Below, piece after piece: positions 34,604 to 43,272 of a DNA stretch of 64,000 nucleotides. The DNA is taken from assembly GCF_900172265.1 (NCBI RefSeq), contig NZ_FWFK01000001.1, positions 973,546-1,037,545 of the forward strand, in the 5' to 3' direction. The stretch is from Roseivivax jejudonensis (GTDB lineage: Bacteria; Pseudomonadota; Alphaproteobacteria; Rhodobacterales; Rhodobacteraceae). The translations under genes were made by a program, and so were the position numbers. Within the stretch, counting starts at the first letter, position 1. Each line of letters starts with the position of its first letter. A model generated the notes under the pieces. That model had not been told where the DNA came from, did not search any database, and worked only from the letters and a program-made list of their open reading frames with translations.

Positions 34604-35599
34604 ATGGCATGGCCTGTGCGCCTCACGCGCACGCAAATGCGATTGGCGCAGATCGCGGTGACCCTGACGCTGCTGGCCGTGCTGTGGCGCGCGGTCGACG
34701 GTCAGGAGGCGCTGCGCATTCTCGCGCGCGCCGATATCGGCTGGCTCGCGGCCGCATGGCTGGCGATCAGCGCGCAGACGATCTTTTCGGCGCTGCGCTG
34801 GAAGATCACCGCCAGCCAGCTGGGCCAGCGCTTTTCGTTCGGCAAGGCGGTGTCCGAGTACTACCTCGCCCAGATCGTGAACCAGTCATTGCCGGGTGGC
34901 ATGGTCGGCGACGCCGGTCGGGCGGTCCGGGCCCGCCATCAGGCCGGGCTTCTCCGCGCGAGCCAGGCGGTGGTGTTCGAACGCCTTGGCGGGCAGGCCG
35001 TGGTCTTCGCGACCATGTGCGCGACCTTCGTCATCACCTTCGTGTTGCCCGGCGGGCTCACCTGGCCGTTCTGGCTGCGCTCGATCCTCGTGCCGGTGAT
35101 GCTCGGCGGGCTCTGCGTTCCGCTCGTGTTCTGGCTGACCGGGCTGTTGCCCGGGCCGCAGCGACGTGCGCTGGACGACCTGTGGTACGCGATCTCGGCC
35201 TCGATCCTCGCGCCGCGCGTTCTGCCGTGGCAGATCGTGCTGAGCCTCGCGACCACGGCGTGCAACCTCGCGGCGTTCGCGTTCTGCGCGCGCGCGACCG
35301 GCACCGACCTGTCGCTCGTGGCGATCTGCGGACTGGTGCCGCCGATCCTGCTGACGATGCTGATTCCGGTGTCGATCTCGGGGTGGGGCCTGCGCGAGGG
35401 CGCGGCGGCCGCGCTGTTTCCGGTCGCCGGCTTCTCGGCTTCGGCGGGGCTGGCGGCATCGGTCGCCTTCGGGCTGGTATTCATCGCCGCCGTCGTGCCG
35501 GGGGTCGTTCCGATCTTGCGCCGCCGGTCGCACCGTGGTCCGAGCAAGAGCGGCCGATCCGAGGCGCGAAGCGGCGCCAGCGCCAAGACGCGGGCCTAG
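34604..35599 (+). CDS. UPF0104 / lysylphosphatidylglycerol-synthase-type membrane protein
   Basis: A 331-aa protein with 8 or so hydrophobic segments and the family's polar motif LRWKITASQLGQ near 65 and GMVGDAGRAVRARH near 105. This is the LPG_synthase_TM (UPF0104) family, which occurs as the membrane half of MprF or alone; stand-alone members have no proven activity. The C-terminal HRGPSKSGRSEARSG tail is basic. ATG 34604 is used because the longer frame adds an Arg-rich stretch. The stop codon overlaps the convergent HD-domain gene by 4 nt. Confidence 0.78.
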   Translation: MAWPVRLTRTQMRLAQIAVTLTLLAVLWRAVDGQEALRILARADIGWLAAAWLAISAQTIFSALRWKITASQLGQRFSFGKAVSEYYLAQIVNQSLPGGMVGDAGRAVRARHQAGLLRASQAVVFERLGGQAVVFATMCATFVITFVLPGGLTWPFWLRSILVPVMLGGLCVPLVFWLTGLLPGPQRRALDDLWYAISASILAPRVLPWQIVLSLATTACNLAAFAFCARATGTDLSLVAICGLVPPILLTMLIPVSISGWGLREGAAAALFPVAGFSASAGLAASVAFGLVFIAAVVPGVVPILRRRSHRGPSKSGRSEARSGASAKTRA

Positions 35600-36162
35600 C
35601 GCATTCGTTCGCGCGTCGCCTCGTCGGCCAGCGCGCGCAACGCACGGAGCAAACGCGTCGTGTCGGTGCGGTGGCGCGCGTAATCGAGATTGAACGCGTA
35701 ATCGAAATCCTCGGGGTTCCGACCCGCGACGTGCTGCAGCACGGTCTCGATCTTGTCGAGCCCCTTGGCCATCCGCGCCTCTGCGGTCTCGCCGGCCTCG
35801 TACTCGTCGTGCAGGGCCATTAGTCCCGCGCGCAGATCCTCCGGCAGGCTCGACGCCAGGGTCGCGAAATCCGCCCGCTCGCGCGCCGCGCGGCCGTCAT
35901 CGGCGTGCTGTTCGGGCGCGGGCACGTCGCCCGACATCGCCTCGCCGAGATCGTGGACGAGACAGAGCTTCAGCACCTGCAGCAGATTTGCGTCCATGTC
36001 GCGCTCCAGAAGCAGCGCGAGGAGGCAGAGCCGCCATGTGTGATCCGCCACGCTTTCGCGCCGTCCAGCGGTGGTGTGGCCGCTACGCAGCGTATCCTTG
36101 AGCCCGGCGGCGTCCTGCAGGAAGGCGACGATCGCGGGCAGTCTGTCGGGTGCGGTGTTCAT
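35596..36162 (-). CDS. HD-domain hydrolase (YfbR-like)
   Basis: A 188-aa HD-superfamily phosphohydrolase. Metal ligands: SVADHTWRL near 40 (first H) and LCLVHDLGEAMSGD near 70 (HD), with a downstream Asp in LDKIETVLQHV. The HD_3 subclass includes YfbR, a 5'-deoxynucleotidase; the substrate here is unknown. It overlaps the UPF0104-type gene tail to tail. A second HD protein of a different subclass is at 52802. Confidence 0.82.
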   Translation of the reverse strand: MNTAPDRLPAIVAFLQDAAGLKDTLRSGHTTAGRRESVADHTWRLCLLALLLERDMDANLLQVLKLCLVHDLGEAMSGDVPAPEQHADDGRAARERADFATLASSLPEDLRAGLMALHDEYEAGETAEARMAKGLDKIETVLQHVAGRNPEDFDYAFNLDYARHRTDTTRLLRALRALADEATRERMR

Positions 36163-36262
36163 GGCCGACGCCTATCACAGCCCGGGAGGCCCGTCGCGAC
36201 GCAATCGCGCGTTGATCGGCATGAGTCTTGCGAGGTGTCCGGGCGGCGTCTATTCGAGAGAT

Positions 36263-36706
36263 ATGACCGAGAACCAGACGGATCCGGCCCTCGACGAACT
36301 CCTGTGCTTCGATCTCTACGCGGCACAGCACGCCTTCGGGCGGCTCTACAAGCCGCTTCTGGCGCCGCTCGAGCTGACCTATCCGCAATACCTCGTGATG
36401 CGCACGCTCTGGGCGAACGGGGCGCAAAGCGTGGGCGAGATCGGCCGTCGCCTGAAGCTCGAGACCAACACCGTGACGCCGCTTCTGAAGCGGCTCGAGA
36501 CACAGGGCCGGGTGATGCGGGTGCGTGACCCGGCCGACGAGCGGCGCGTGCTCGTATCCCTGACCGACGACGGCGCGGCGCTCGAGGCGGACGCCCGGCA
36601 CGTGCCCGACCGCATCTTCGCGGCCACCGGGCTGGATCGCGGCGAGGCGCTCGAACTGCAGGCCCGTCTGCGAAAGCTGGTCGCCCGGATCGACGCGACC
36701 GGGTAG
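36263..36706 (+). CDS. MarR-family organic-hydroperoxide regulator (OhrR-like)
   Basis: A 147-aa winged-helix repressor. The single reactive Cys15 sits in ELLCFDLYAAQHAFGRLYKPLL, exactly as in OhrR of Bacillus, where oxidation of this Cys by organic hydroperoxides releases DNA. The winged-helix core is at about 45-110 (SVGEIGRRLKLETNTVTPLLKRLE). ATG 36263 follows GAGAGA. The usual target gene ohr is not in the window, so it may act at a distance. OhrR proteins normally repress their own gene. Confidence 0.85.
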   Translation: MTENQTDPALDELLCFDLYAAQHAFGRLYKPLLAPLELTYPQYLVMRTLWANGAQSVGEIGRRLKLETNTVTPLLKRLETQGRVMRVRDPADERRVLVSLTDDGAALEADARHVPDRIFAATGLDRGEALELQARLRKLVARIDATG

Positions 36707-36779
36707 GCGCCGGGCGCACCGCCCTTTCCGCGCGACGCCATCTCGACTATTTCGAGGCGAGCGGTGCGAGGAGGCGGCG

Positions 36780-37418
36780 ATGCGATACCTGAAGTGGACG
36801 GCGATCATCCTGTTCTGGGCACTGGTCCTCGGCTTCCTGCATTACACGCTGCCCCGCAACGACGTGGCGCGCATCACCGACACCTACGAACGCCGCATCG
36901 ACTTCGGCGCCAACCGCTGGTTCTGGACCGGCGCCGACGGCACCGACACCGCCGTGAACAACCGCGATGTCTTCTTCGTGCAGACGCGGCGCGCCGATGG
37001 CGACGTGATGGTCTATCGCAACGAGGATACCGGCTGGGGGTGGCCACCCTACTTCAAGTTCGACAGCGCGAACGTCCAGGCGATCGCGTCGGACCTCCGC
37101 TCGACCGCCGATGACCCGACATGGGTCGCAGTCACGCACTACGGCTGGCGCATCGAGTTCCTGTCGGTCTTCCCGAACGCGATGTCGCTGCGCGTGGTCG
37201 ACGGGCCGGACGTTCGCGTGATCCCGTGGAAGGCGATCGTGATCCTTGTCATCCTGCTGGCCGTCGTGTGGGCCATCACGGTGCGGGTGCTCCGGTTTCG
37301 CCGCAACCGCATCGACCCGATGCTGGAGGATGTCGGCGACAGCTTCGAGAGCGCGGGAGACGGCCTCTCGCGCCGCAGGCGCCGGTTCACGCGATGGTGG
37401 CGCGGCGGCGACGGCTGA
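36780..37418 (+). CDS. DUF1523-family protein
   Basis: A 212-aa protein with an N-terminal signal anchor (RYLKWTAIILFWALVLGFLHYTLP), an extracytoplasmic domain containing DVMVYRNEDTGWGWPPYFKFDS, and a second membrane helix (about 150-165) followed by an Arg-rich cytosolic tail. DUF1523 members from Rhodobacterales share the YRNEDTGWGWPPYFKFD core and length. Possible site of function is the periplasm; no activity is known. Gene is 74 bp after the OhrR-like gene; ATG 36780 follows GAGGAGG. Confidence 0.85.
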   Translation: MRYLKWTAIILFWALVLGFLHYTLPRNDVARITDTYERRIDFGANRWFWTGADGTDTAVNNRDVFFVQTRRADGDVMVYRNEDTGWGWPPYFKFDSANVQAIASDLRSTADDPTWVAVTHYGWRIEFLSVFPNAMSLRVVDGPDVRVIPWKAIVILVILLAVVWAITVRVLRFRRNRIDPMLEDVGDSFESAGDGLSRRRRRFTRWWRGGDG

Positions 37419-37532
37419 GGCCGCGGCCACAGTTTCGCCACGCTGCGCCACATTCAAATCCGATTCGATCCGTATCCTCGCCGGCAAGGATGACGCCCGG
37501 TCCACGGGCGCGGCCTCACGGAGAGCTACGGT

Positions 37533-37964
37533 ATGCTGACGGCACTGACGACAATCGGTGCGGCGTTTGCCAGCGGTCTTGCGCTCGGCACTCTGCCCCC
37601 CGGCATGATCGACGAGGACATTGCCGCGGACGACACCGCGGAGACCGACACCGGACCCGAGATCGTCCTGCCGCTCGCCGGCACCGAAGAGCCCTGCTTC
37701 GACGACTTCCGCCCCGGCAGCGACACCCTCGTGATCGTCTATCCGTCGGGCACACCGCCGCCGGACGCCAGCGCGCTCCGCCTCAGCTATGATCCGGACT
37801 ACGACGAGACCGAGGTCCGCCTCGCGACCGAGACGGGTGCGCGGCTGGTGTGCTATCTTCCCGGGGTGACGCCCGAAGAGATCGATCCGGCAGGCATCGA
37901 GTTCCTGTCTGACCGCGACGCCGCGGCAGAGTTGACGGCACGAGAGGCGCCACAACACCTGTAA
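37533..37964 (+). CDS. Hypothetical exported acidic protein (143 aa)
   Basis: A 143-aa protein beginning with a hydrophobic segment (LTALTTIGAAFASGLALG) that may be a signal peptide or anchor, then a very acidic linker (IDEDIAADDTAETDTGPE) and a small domain with two Cys (EEPCFDDF and RLVCYLPG), probably a disulfide. I do not recognise a family. It lies between DUF1523 and the Wzy-like gene on the same strand. Confidence 0.55.
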   Translation: MLTALTTIGAAFASGLALGTLPPGMIDEDIAADDTAETDTGPEIVLPLAGTEEPCFDDFRPGSDTLVIVYPSGTPPPDASALRLSYDPDYDETEVRLATETGARLVCYLPGVTPEEIDPAGIEFLSDRDAAAELTAREAPQHL

Positions 37965-38019
37965 CCGACGACGGCGCCGCAGCGGCGCCGTAGGCAATCG
38001 AGAGGACCGCTCCGGCGCG

Positions 38020-39417
38020 ATGCCGAATATCCTGGCCACCCTCGCGCTGGTCGCATGGCCGCTGCTGACGCTGATCCTGTTTCAGCGGCTGTCGGCCTCG
38101 CGCGCCATGATCCTGTCGCTGGTCATGGGCTATATGTTTTTGCCCGAACCGCCGGCCGGGTTCGACTTTCCGCTGCTGCCGGCGCTCGACAAGCACAACC
38201 TTCCGGCCTTCTCGGCGCTCGTCGCGCTGTTCTGGACACGCGGCGCGCCGCAGCCGCTCCTGCCCGAGAGCGCGCTGGCCCGCCTGCTGGTTCTGGTCTT
38301 TGTGTTCTCGCCGATCTTCACCGTCATGGGCAATGCCGAGCCGCTGACCTTCGGGGCATCGATGATTCCGGGGCTCGGCCTGAAGGACATGATAACGCTG
38401 CCGATCGGGCAGGCCCTGATCCTCGTGCCGTTCCTTCTCGCGCGGCGGCTTCTGGCCTCGGAAGCCGCGCAGATCGAGCTTTTGCGGACGCTTGTGATCG
38501 GCGGCATGGTCTACTCGCTCCTGATGCTGGTCGAGATCCGGTTGTCGCCGCAGCTCAACAACTGGATCTACGGCTTCTACCAGCATTCGTTCGGTCAGAC
38601 CGTACGCTTCGGGGGCTACCGGCCGATGGTGTTCCTCTACCACGGGCTCTGGACCGCATTCTTCTGCCTGATGGCACTGAGTTCGGCGGCCGCGCTGTTC
38701 CGGATCGGCGCACCCGATCGCCGTCCGGCTTACGCCATCGCCGCGCTCTGGCTTGGCGGGGTGCTGCTGCTGGCCAAGTCGCTTGGCGCGCTCGTTCTCG
38801 GGGCCGCGCTCGTGCCGCTGATCCTGATCTTCGGCCCGGTCATTCAGATCAACGTGGCGCTCGTTGTCGCGGTGCTCGCCCTCGGATACCCGATGATGAA
38901 GGGCGTGGGCCTCGTGCCCGAGGAGAAGATCCTTGCCCAGGCCGAGGCGATCGATCCCGACCGCGCGCAATCAATCGGTTTCCGCTTCGATCAGGAGGCG
39001 CAGCTTCTCGACCGGGCGGACTACAAGCCGCTGTTCGGCTGGGGGACGTGGGGCCGCAATCACCGCCACGACGCCTATACCGGAGAGATCGAGACGGTCG
39101 CCGACGGGCGCTGGATCATCACAATCGGGGTCTACGGCTGGGTCGGCTTTCTGGCGGAGTTCGGGCTGCTGGCGCTGCCGATCCTGCTGTTGTGGCGTGA
39201 AACCGCCATGCGCGGCGATGGCGCCGCCGCACGCTGCATCGCGCCGCTGACGCTGATCCTCGCGTTCAACCTGTTCGACATGCTGCCGAACGCGACGCTC
39301 ACGCCGCTCACCTGGATGATCGCCGGGGCGCTGACAGGCTATGCCGAGAAACTGCGCGCCGATCGCGGCACGGCGCGGTCCGGGCATCCCACCCTGTCGT
39401 GGAAGCCGATCCTCTGA
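38020..39417 (+). CDS. Wzy-like O-antigen/exopolysaccharide polymerase or ligase family protein
   Basis: A 465-aa inner-membrane protein with about 10-12 helices and one large periplasmic loop (about 275-370) containing QAEAIDPDRAQSIGFRF and PLFGWGTWGRNHRHDAYTGE. The GWGTWGRN/H type of block in the last loop fits the O-antigen polymerase/ligase family (Wzy_C-like). No other polysaccharide gene is adjacent, so its glycan is unknown. The convergent thioredoxin gene begins its stop 77 bp away, with a large palindrome in between. Confidence 0.7.
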   Translation: MPNILATLALVAWPLLTLILFQRLSASRAMILSLVMGYMFLPEPPAGFDFPLLPALDKHNLPAFSALVALFWTRGAPQPLLPESALARLLVLVFVFSPIFTVMGNAEPLTFGASMIPGLGLKDMITLPIGQALILVPFLLARRLLASEAAQIELLRTLVIGGMVYSLLMLVEIRLSPQLNNWIYGFYQHSFGQTVRFGGYRPMVFLYHGLWTAFFCLMALSSAAALFRIGAPDRRPAYAIAALWLGGVLLLAKSLGALVLGAALVPLILIFGPVIQINVALVVAVLALGYPMMKGVGLVPEEKILAQAEAIDPDRAQSIGFRFDQEAQLLDRADYKPLFGWGTWGRNHRHDAYTGEIETVADGRWIITIGVYGWVGFLAEFGLLALPILLLWRETAMRGDGAAARCIAPLTLILAFNLFDMLPNATLTPLTWMIAGALTGYAEKLRADRGTARSGHPTLSWKPIL

Positions 39418-39437
39418 CCGGGGTCGTCGAACGCAAA

Positions 39438-39467
39438 CCGGCGCGCCGCGGATCCGCGGCGCGCCGG
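39438..39467. terminator. 30-bp perfect palindrome between convergent genes
   Basis: A perfect, uninterrupted palindrome centred on GGATCC (39438-39467). It could form a 13-bp stem in RNA from either strand. On the minus strand it is followed by TTTGCGTT, so it may terminate trxA and, less well, the Wzy-like gene. The perfect dyad is unusual for a terminator, which normally has a loop. Confidence 0.55.
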
Positions 39468-39493
39468 CGCATCGTCACCCGGAAACGGGTCGA

Positions 39494-39814
39494 TCAGATC
39501 GATTCGTCGATCCAGCCCTTCAGCGCCGCCTTGGGCGCCGCGCCAGCACGGTTCGAAACGACCTGGCCATCCTTGAAGATGAACAGCGCCGGGATGCCCC
39601 GCACGCCCATCGCCGCCGCGGTGTCGGGGTTCTGATCGACATCGACCTTCGCGACCTTGATCTTGCCGTCGTATTCGGCGGCGAGTTCCTCGAGCGCGGG
39701 GCCGATCTGCTTGCACGGGCCGCACCATTCGGCCCAGAAATCGACGACGACGGGCACGTCGGCGTTCTTCACTTCGTCGTCGAAAGTTGCGTCGGTGACG
39801 GCAACGGTGGACAT
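39494..39814 (-). CDS. trxA: Thioredoxin
   Basis: A 106-aa thioredoxin with the redox motif WCGPCK (Cys31, Cys34) and downstream [14 protein letters not shown] containing the cis-Pro. It reduces protein disulfides in the cytoplasm with NADPH through thioredoxin reductase. ATG 39814 follows AGGAGAG. It is last in the run with addA and addB; an addA-trxA linkage is common in alphaproteobacteria. Confidence 0.95.
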   Translation of the reverse strand: MSTVAVTDATFDDEVKNADVPVVVDFWAEWCGPCKQIGPALEELAAEYDGKIKVAKVDVDQNPDTAAAMGVRGIPALFIFKDGQVVSNRAGAAPKAALKGWIDESI

Positions 39815-39906
39815 GGCAGCTCTCCTGATCCTCTGAGGGGACATGAGTCGGCGGCTCGCCCGCCGGCATCGTCGGGCGGCAAAGCTATGGACGCCCCCGG
39901 CCTCCG

Positions 39907-42900
39907 TCAAGATCCGGTAGCACGGACACAGGCAGCACTCACCATCTCGTGCGGCAGGGGCATCAGCTGCGCCGTGGCCGTCCACAGAAGCGCCACCTCG
40001 ACCGGGCGATCGGGATATATCGCGCCGAGCATCGCCGCATAGGCGCCCATCTGGCGAAGCAACCCCTCGGGCACCTGGTCCGGCGCGGCCGGCACGGTGC
40101 GGTTCGATTTGAAATCGACCGCCAGCACCCGCTCCGGCGTCACGATCAGCCGGTCGATCACGCCGGTCAATCGCCCGAGCCTCGGAACGTCCGCCGTCAA
40201 CGGGACCTCGACCAGCGCCTCGGACCCGAACAGGGGCGCAAGATCCGGCGCCGCAAGGACCGCCTCGGCCTCCGCGACGAGCGCGGCAAGGTCCGCGGTC
40301 CGATCCGGCAGAAGGCGCGCGGCCGCCGCCCGGCGCTCTCCCTGCGGCACCAGGGGCAGCGTCTCGAGCAGGAGGTGCAACGCGGTGCCCCGCGCCAGCG
40401 CGACCTCGGTGTGGTCACCGGCGCCGGGCAGGGCCTTGGCCCCGCCAAGATCCGACGGGCTGCGCGGCGCGACGGGCACCACCGGTTGCGGCGGTGCGTC
40501 TCGGTAGCGCTCGGGCAACTCCGGAAGCGCGGGCTCGGCCCGGGGCGGATCCGTCCGCGGCAGGTGATCCCACGTGTCGCCGATCCGAAGCCCCTCGCCC
40601 GATCCCGCCGGCCCGAAGTCGAAGGCGTGCGGTGCCGCGCCGGCCCGCTCCATCCCCTCGCGGACCTGGCCGTACCAGTCGTCGCCGCGCGCACCGAGCT
40701 TTCCGGCGGCCGCGACGATCAGCCAGCGCTCGGCCCGCGTCATCGCGACATAGAGCAGGCGATCACGCTCGGCCGCCTCGCGATCCTTCGCGGCATCCTC
40801 GGCCGCGCTCTGCGGCGGCGGCTTCGGCCCGGAAAGCTTCCAGTAGCTCGCATCGGCATCGTGCAGCAGCGGATCGCGCAGCGCGGTCTGCGGGGCACGC
40901 GCATCAGGCAGGATCACCACCGGCGCCTCGAGCCCCTTGGCACCGTGCACGGTCATCACGCGGATTCTGTCGCCCGCGCTTTCGGGGCTGCGCTTGATCT
41001 CGAGGTCGTCGGTCTGCAGCCACTGCAAAAAGCCCGTCAGCGACGGAACCGAGGCCTCCTCGTAGGCCAGTGCCTGCCCGAGCAGGGCATCGATCCCGTC
41101 CTCCGCCTCGGGTCCGAGACGGCCGAGAAGCCGCCGTCGCCCCTCGTGCCGGATCAAAAGGCGCTCGATGAGGTCGTAGGGACGCAGGAAGTCGGCCTCC
41201 GCACGCAGGTCATCTAGGATCGCCAGCGTGGCAGGATACGCCTCCCGGTTTCGCCGCAGCGCTTCCCATAGCCGGCCCATTCGACCCTGTGCCAGCGTGA
41301 ACAGGTCCTGTTCCGACCACCCGAAGAAAGGCGAGCGCAACGCGGCGGCCAGCGACAGGTCGTCCTCCTGCACAGACAGGAACGATAGCGTGGCGGCGAT
41401 GTCCTTGACCGCGAGCTCCGCCGTGACCTTGAGCCGGTCGGCCCCAGCCACCGGCAGCCCGCGCGCCTTGCACGCGCGGATCGTTTCGCGAAACACGGTG
41501 CCGCGGCCGCGCACGAGGATCAGGATGTCGCCCGGCCGCACCGGCCGTTGGGCTAGGCCATGAGGCGTCTCCACCGGCAGCGTGTCCCGCTCGATCATTC
41601 CTGCGATGCCCTCGGCCACGCGCGCGGCCAGAATCTTGTCGTGGTGCGTCGGGCTCACGCGGTCCACCGGCTCGTACCACGCGGGCTCTTCCGGGGTCTC
41701 CGCATTCGGAACATGGGGCCAGAGATCGACGCGCCCCGGCATCTCGGACTTGAAGGCGATGTGGCTCTCGTCCGGCACGAAACCGCTGCCCGGCCGGTCC
41801 TCGAAGGTCCGGTCCACCACGTCGAGGATCGGGGCAGAAGACCGGAACGAATGCGCCAGCGTCATCCGCGCGAGCGGCGTTCCGGTGGTCTCCAACCGGT
41901 GCCCGAACTCGTCGCACATGCGGTCGAACTCGCGCGGGTCGGCGCCCTGGAAGGAATAGATCGACTGCTTCTTGTCCCCCACGACGAAGATCGTGCGCGG
42001 GGTCTCCGCCCGCGCGCCGGCGCCGGCCGTGAACTCCCGCGCGAGCCGTTCGATCACCTGCCATTGGCGCGGGCTGGTGTCCTGTGCCTCGTCCACGAGG
42101 ATGTGGTCGATGCCGCCGTCGAGGCGATAGAGCACCCAGTCCGCGACGGCCGGATCGGACAGGAGCGCGTTCGTCCGGTCGATCAGGTCGTCGAAGTCGA
42201 GCCAGCCGCGGGCCTCCTTTGCCGCTTCATAGTCCGGCAGGAACGTCTGCGCGAAGCGATGGAGCGCGGTGTCCCGCGTCGCTGCGGCAAGGGCGAGCCG
42301 ACGCGGCATCGCCGCCTCCAGCCGCAGCATCAGCGCATCGATCTGCGGCATCGCGTCGTCGAGACCGGCTTTCTTCTGGCAGCCCTTGGTCGGCACGGTC
42401 CCGGGCTTGGCCGCGAACGGCACCTTCGCCCCCGGCCCGGTCAGGAAAACGGCTTCCAGCGTCTCCAGCGACGACGGGTCGGACAGGTCCAGCGCAGACA
42501 GGCGGTCGGCGTTGCGCTGATCCGTCGATCCGCCATGCGTCCGCATCGCCGCGATCACGCGGTCGAGCAGCGCGACCTCGCCGCCAAGGATGACGTCGGC
42601 CAGCAGGTCCTCGGGTGTCAGCCCCTCCGGCACGTCGTAGCGCGCGCGGATCTCATCCGGTGATCGCGGCGGCAGAAACGCGTCTTTCGCGCCGACCACG
42701 GCGCGCAAGAGGGCATCGAGATCCTCGTCGGACCCGGTAAAGTGACGCGCGAGGCCGGTGACCACCTCCGCGTCCGGCCCGCTTGCCAGCGCATCGAGCA
42801 AGTCCGCGCGCAGGATCTCGGCCGAGCGGTCCTCCATCTCGCGGAATTGGGGGCTGACCCGTGCCTCCAGCGGGAAGCGGCGAAGAAGCGAGGCGCAGAA

Positions 42901-43272
42901 CGAGTGGATCGTCTGGATGCGCAGGCCGCCCGGCGTCTCGATCGCGCGTGCAAATAGCGTGCGCGCCTGCTGCAGGAACACGCGCCCGAGGTCGCGTTCG
43001 ACCCCCATGTGCCGCAGCTCCGCGACCAGCCGATCGTCCGGCAGCATCGCCCAGGCGCCGAGGCGCTTGAACAGGCGGTTCTGCATCTCGCTCGCCGCCG
43101 CCTTGGTGTAGGTCAGGCACAGGATGTTCTCGGGCGCGGTCCCGTCGAGCAGCAGCCGCGCCACCCGGTCGGTCAGCACGCGCGTCTTTCCGGACCCGGC
43201 ATTGGCGGCGAGCCATGTCGAGACGCCGGGGCGGGCCGCGTCGACCTGCCGCTGGGTGGCCGCGTCCCTCAT
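39907..43272 (-). CDS. addA: Double-strand-break repair helicase-nuclease AddA
   Basis: An 1121-aa UvrD-like helicase with a C-terminal nuclease. Walker [19 protein letters not shown] near residue 22; motif [17 protein letters not shown] near 375; motif [20 protein letters not shown] near 420; motif [17 protein letters not shown] and [10 protein letters not shown]. The nuclease motif [13 protein letters not shown] near 1070 is intact. With AddB it resects broken ends for RecA-dependent repair. It overlaps addB by 4 nt (ATGA) and is followed by trxA. Confidence 0.95.
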   Translation of the reverse strand: MRDAATQRQVDAARPGVSTWLAANAGSGKTRVLTDRVARLLLDGTAPENILCLTYTKAAASEMQNRLFKRLGAWAMLPDDRLVAELRHMGVERDLGRVFLQQARTLFARAIETPGGLRIQTIHSFCASLLRRFPLEARVSPQFREMEDRSAEILRADLLDALASGPDAEVVTGLARHFTGSDEDLDALLRAVVGAKDAFLPPRSPDEIRARYDVPEGLTPEDLLADVILGGEVALLDRVIAAMRTHGGSTDQRNADRLSALDLSDPSSLETLEAVFLTGPGAKVPFAAKPGTVPTKGCQKKAGLDDAMPQIDALMLRLEAAMPRRLALAAATRDTALHRFAQTFLPDYEAAKEARGWLDFDDLIDRTNALLSDPAVADWVLYRLDGGIDHILVDEAQDTSPRQWQVIERLAREFTAGAGARAETPRTIFVVGDKKQSIYSFQGADPREFDRMCDEFGHRLETTGTPLARMTLAHSFRSSAPILDVVDRTFEDRPGSGFVPDESHIAFKSEMPGRVDLWPHVPNAETPEEPAWYEPVDRVSPTHHDKILAARVAEGIAGMIERDTLPVETPHGLAQRPVRPGDILILVRGRGTVFRETIRACKARGLPVAGADRLKVTAELAVKDIAATLSFLSVQEDDLSLAAALRSPFFGWSEQDLFTLAQGRMGRLWEALRRNREAYPATLAILDDLRAEADFLRPYDLIERLLIRHEGRRRLLGRLGPEAEDGIDALLGQALAYEEASVPSLTGFLQWLQTDDLEIKRSPESAGDRIRVMTVHGAKGLEAPVVILPDARAPQTALRDPLLHDADASYWKLSGPKPPPQSAAEDAAKDREAAERDRLLYVAMTRAERWLIVAAAGKLGARGDDWYGQVREGMERAGAAPHAFDFGPAGSGEGLRIGDTWDHLPRTDPPRAEPALPELPERYRDAPPQPVVPVAPRSPSDLGGAKALPGAGDHTEVALARGTALHLLLETLPLVPQGERRAAAARLLPDRTADLAALVAEAEAVLAAPDLAPLFGSEALVEVPLTADVPRLGRLTGVIDRLIVTPERVLAVDFKSNRTVPAAPDQVPEGLLRQMGAYAAMLGAIYPDRPVEVALLWTATAQLMPLPHEMVSAACVRATGS

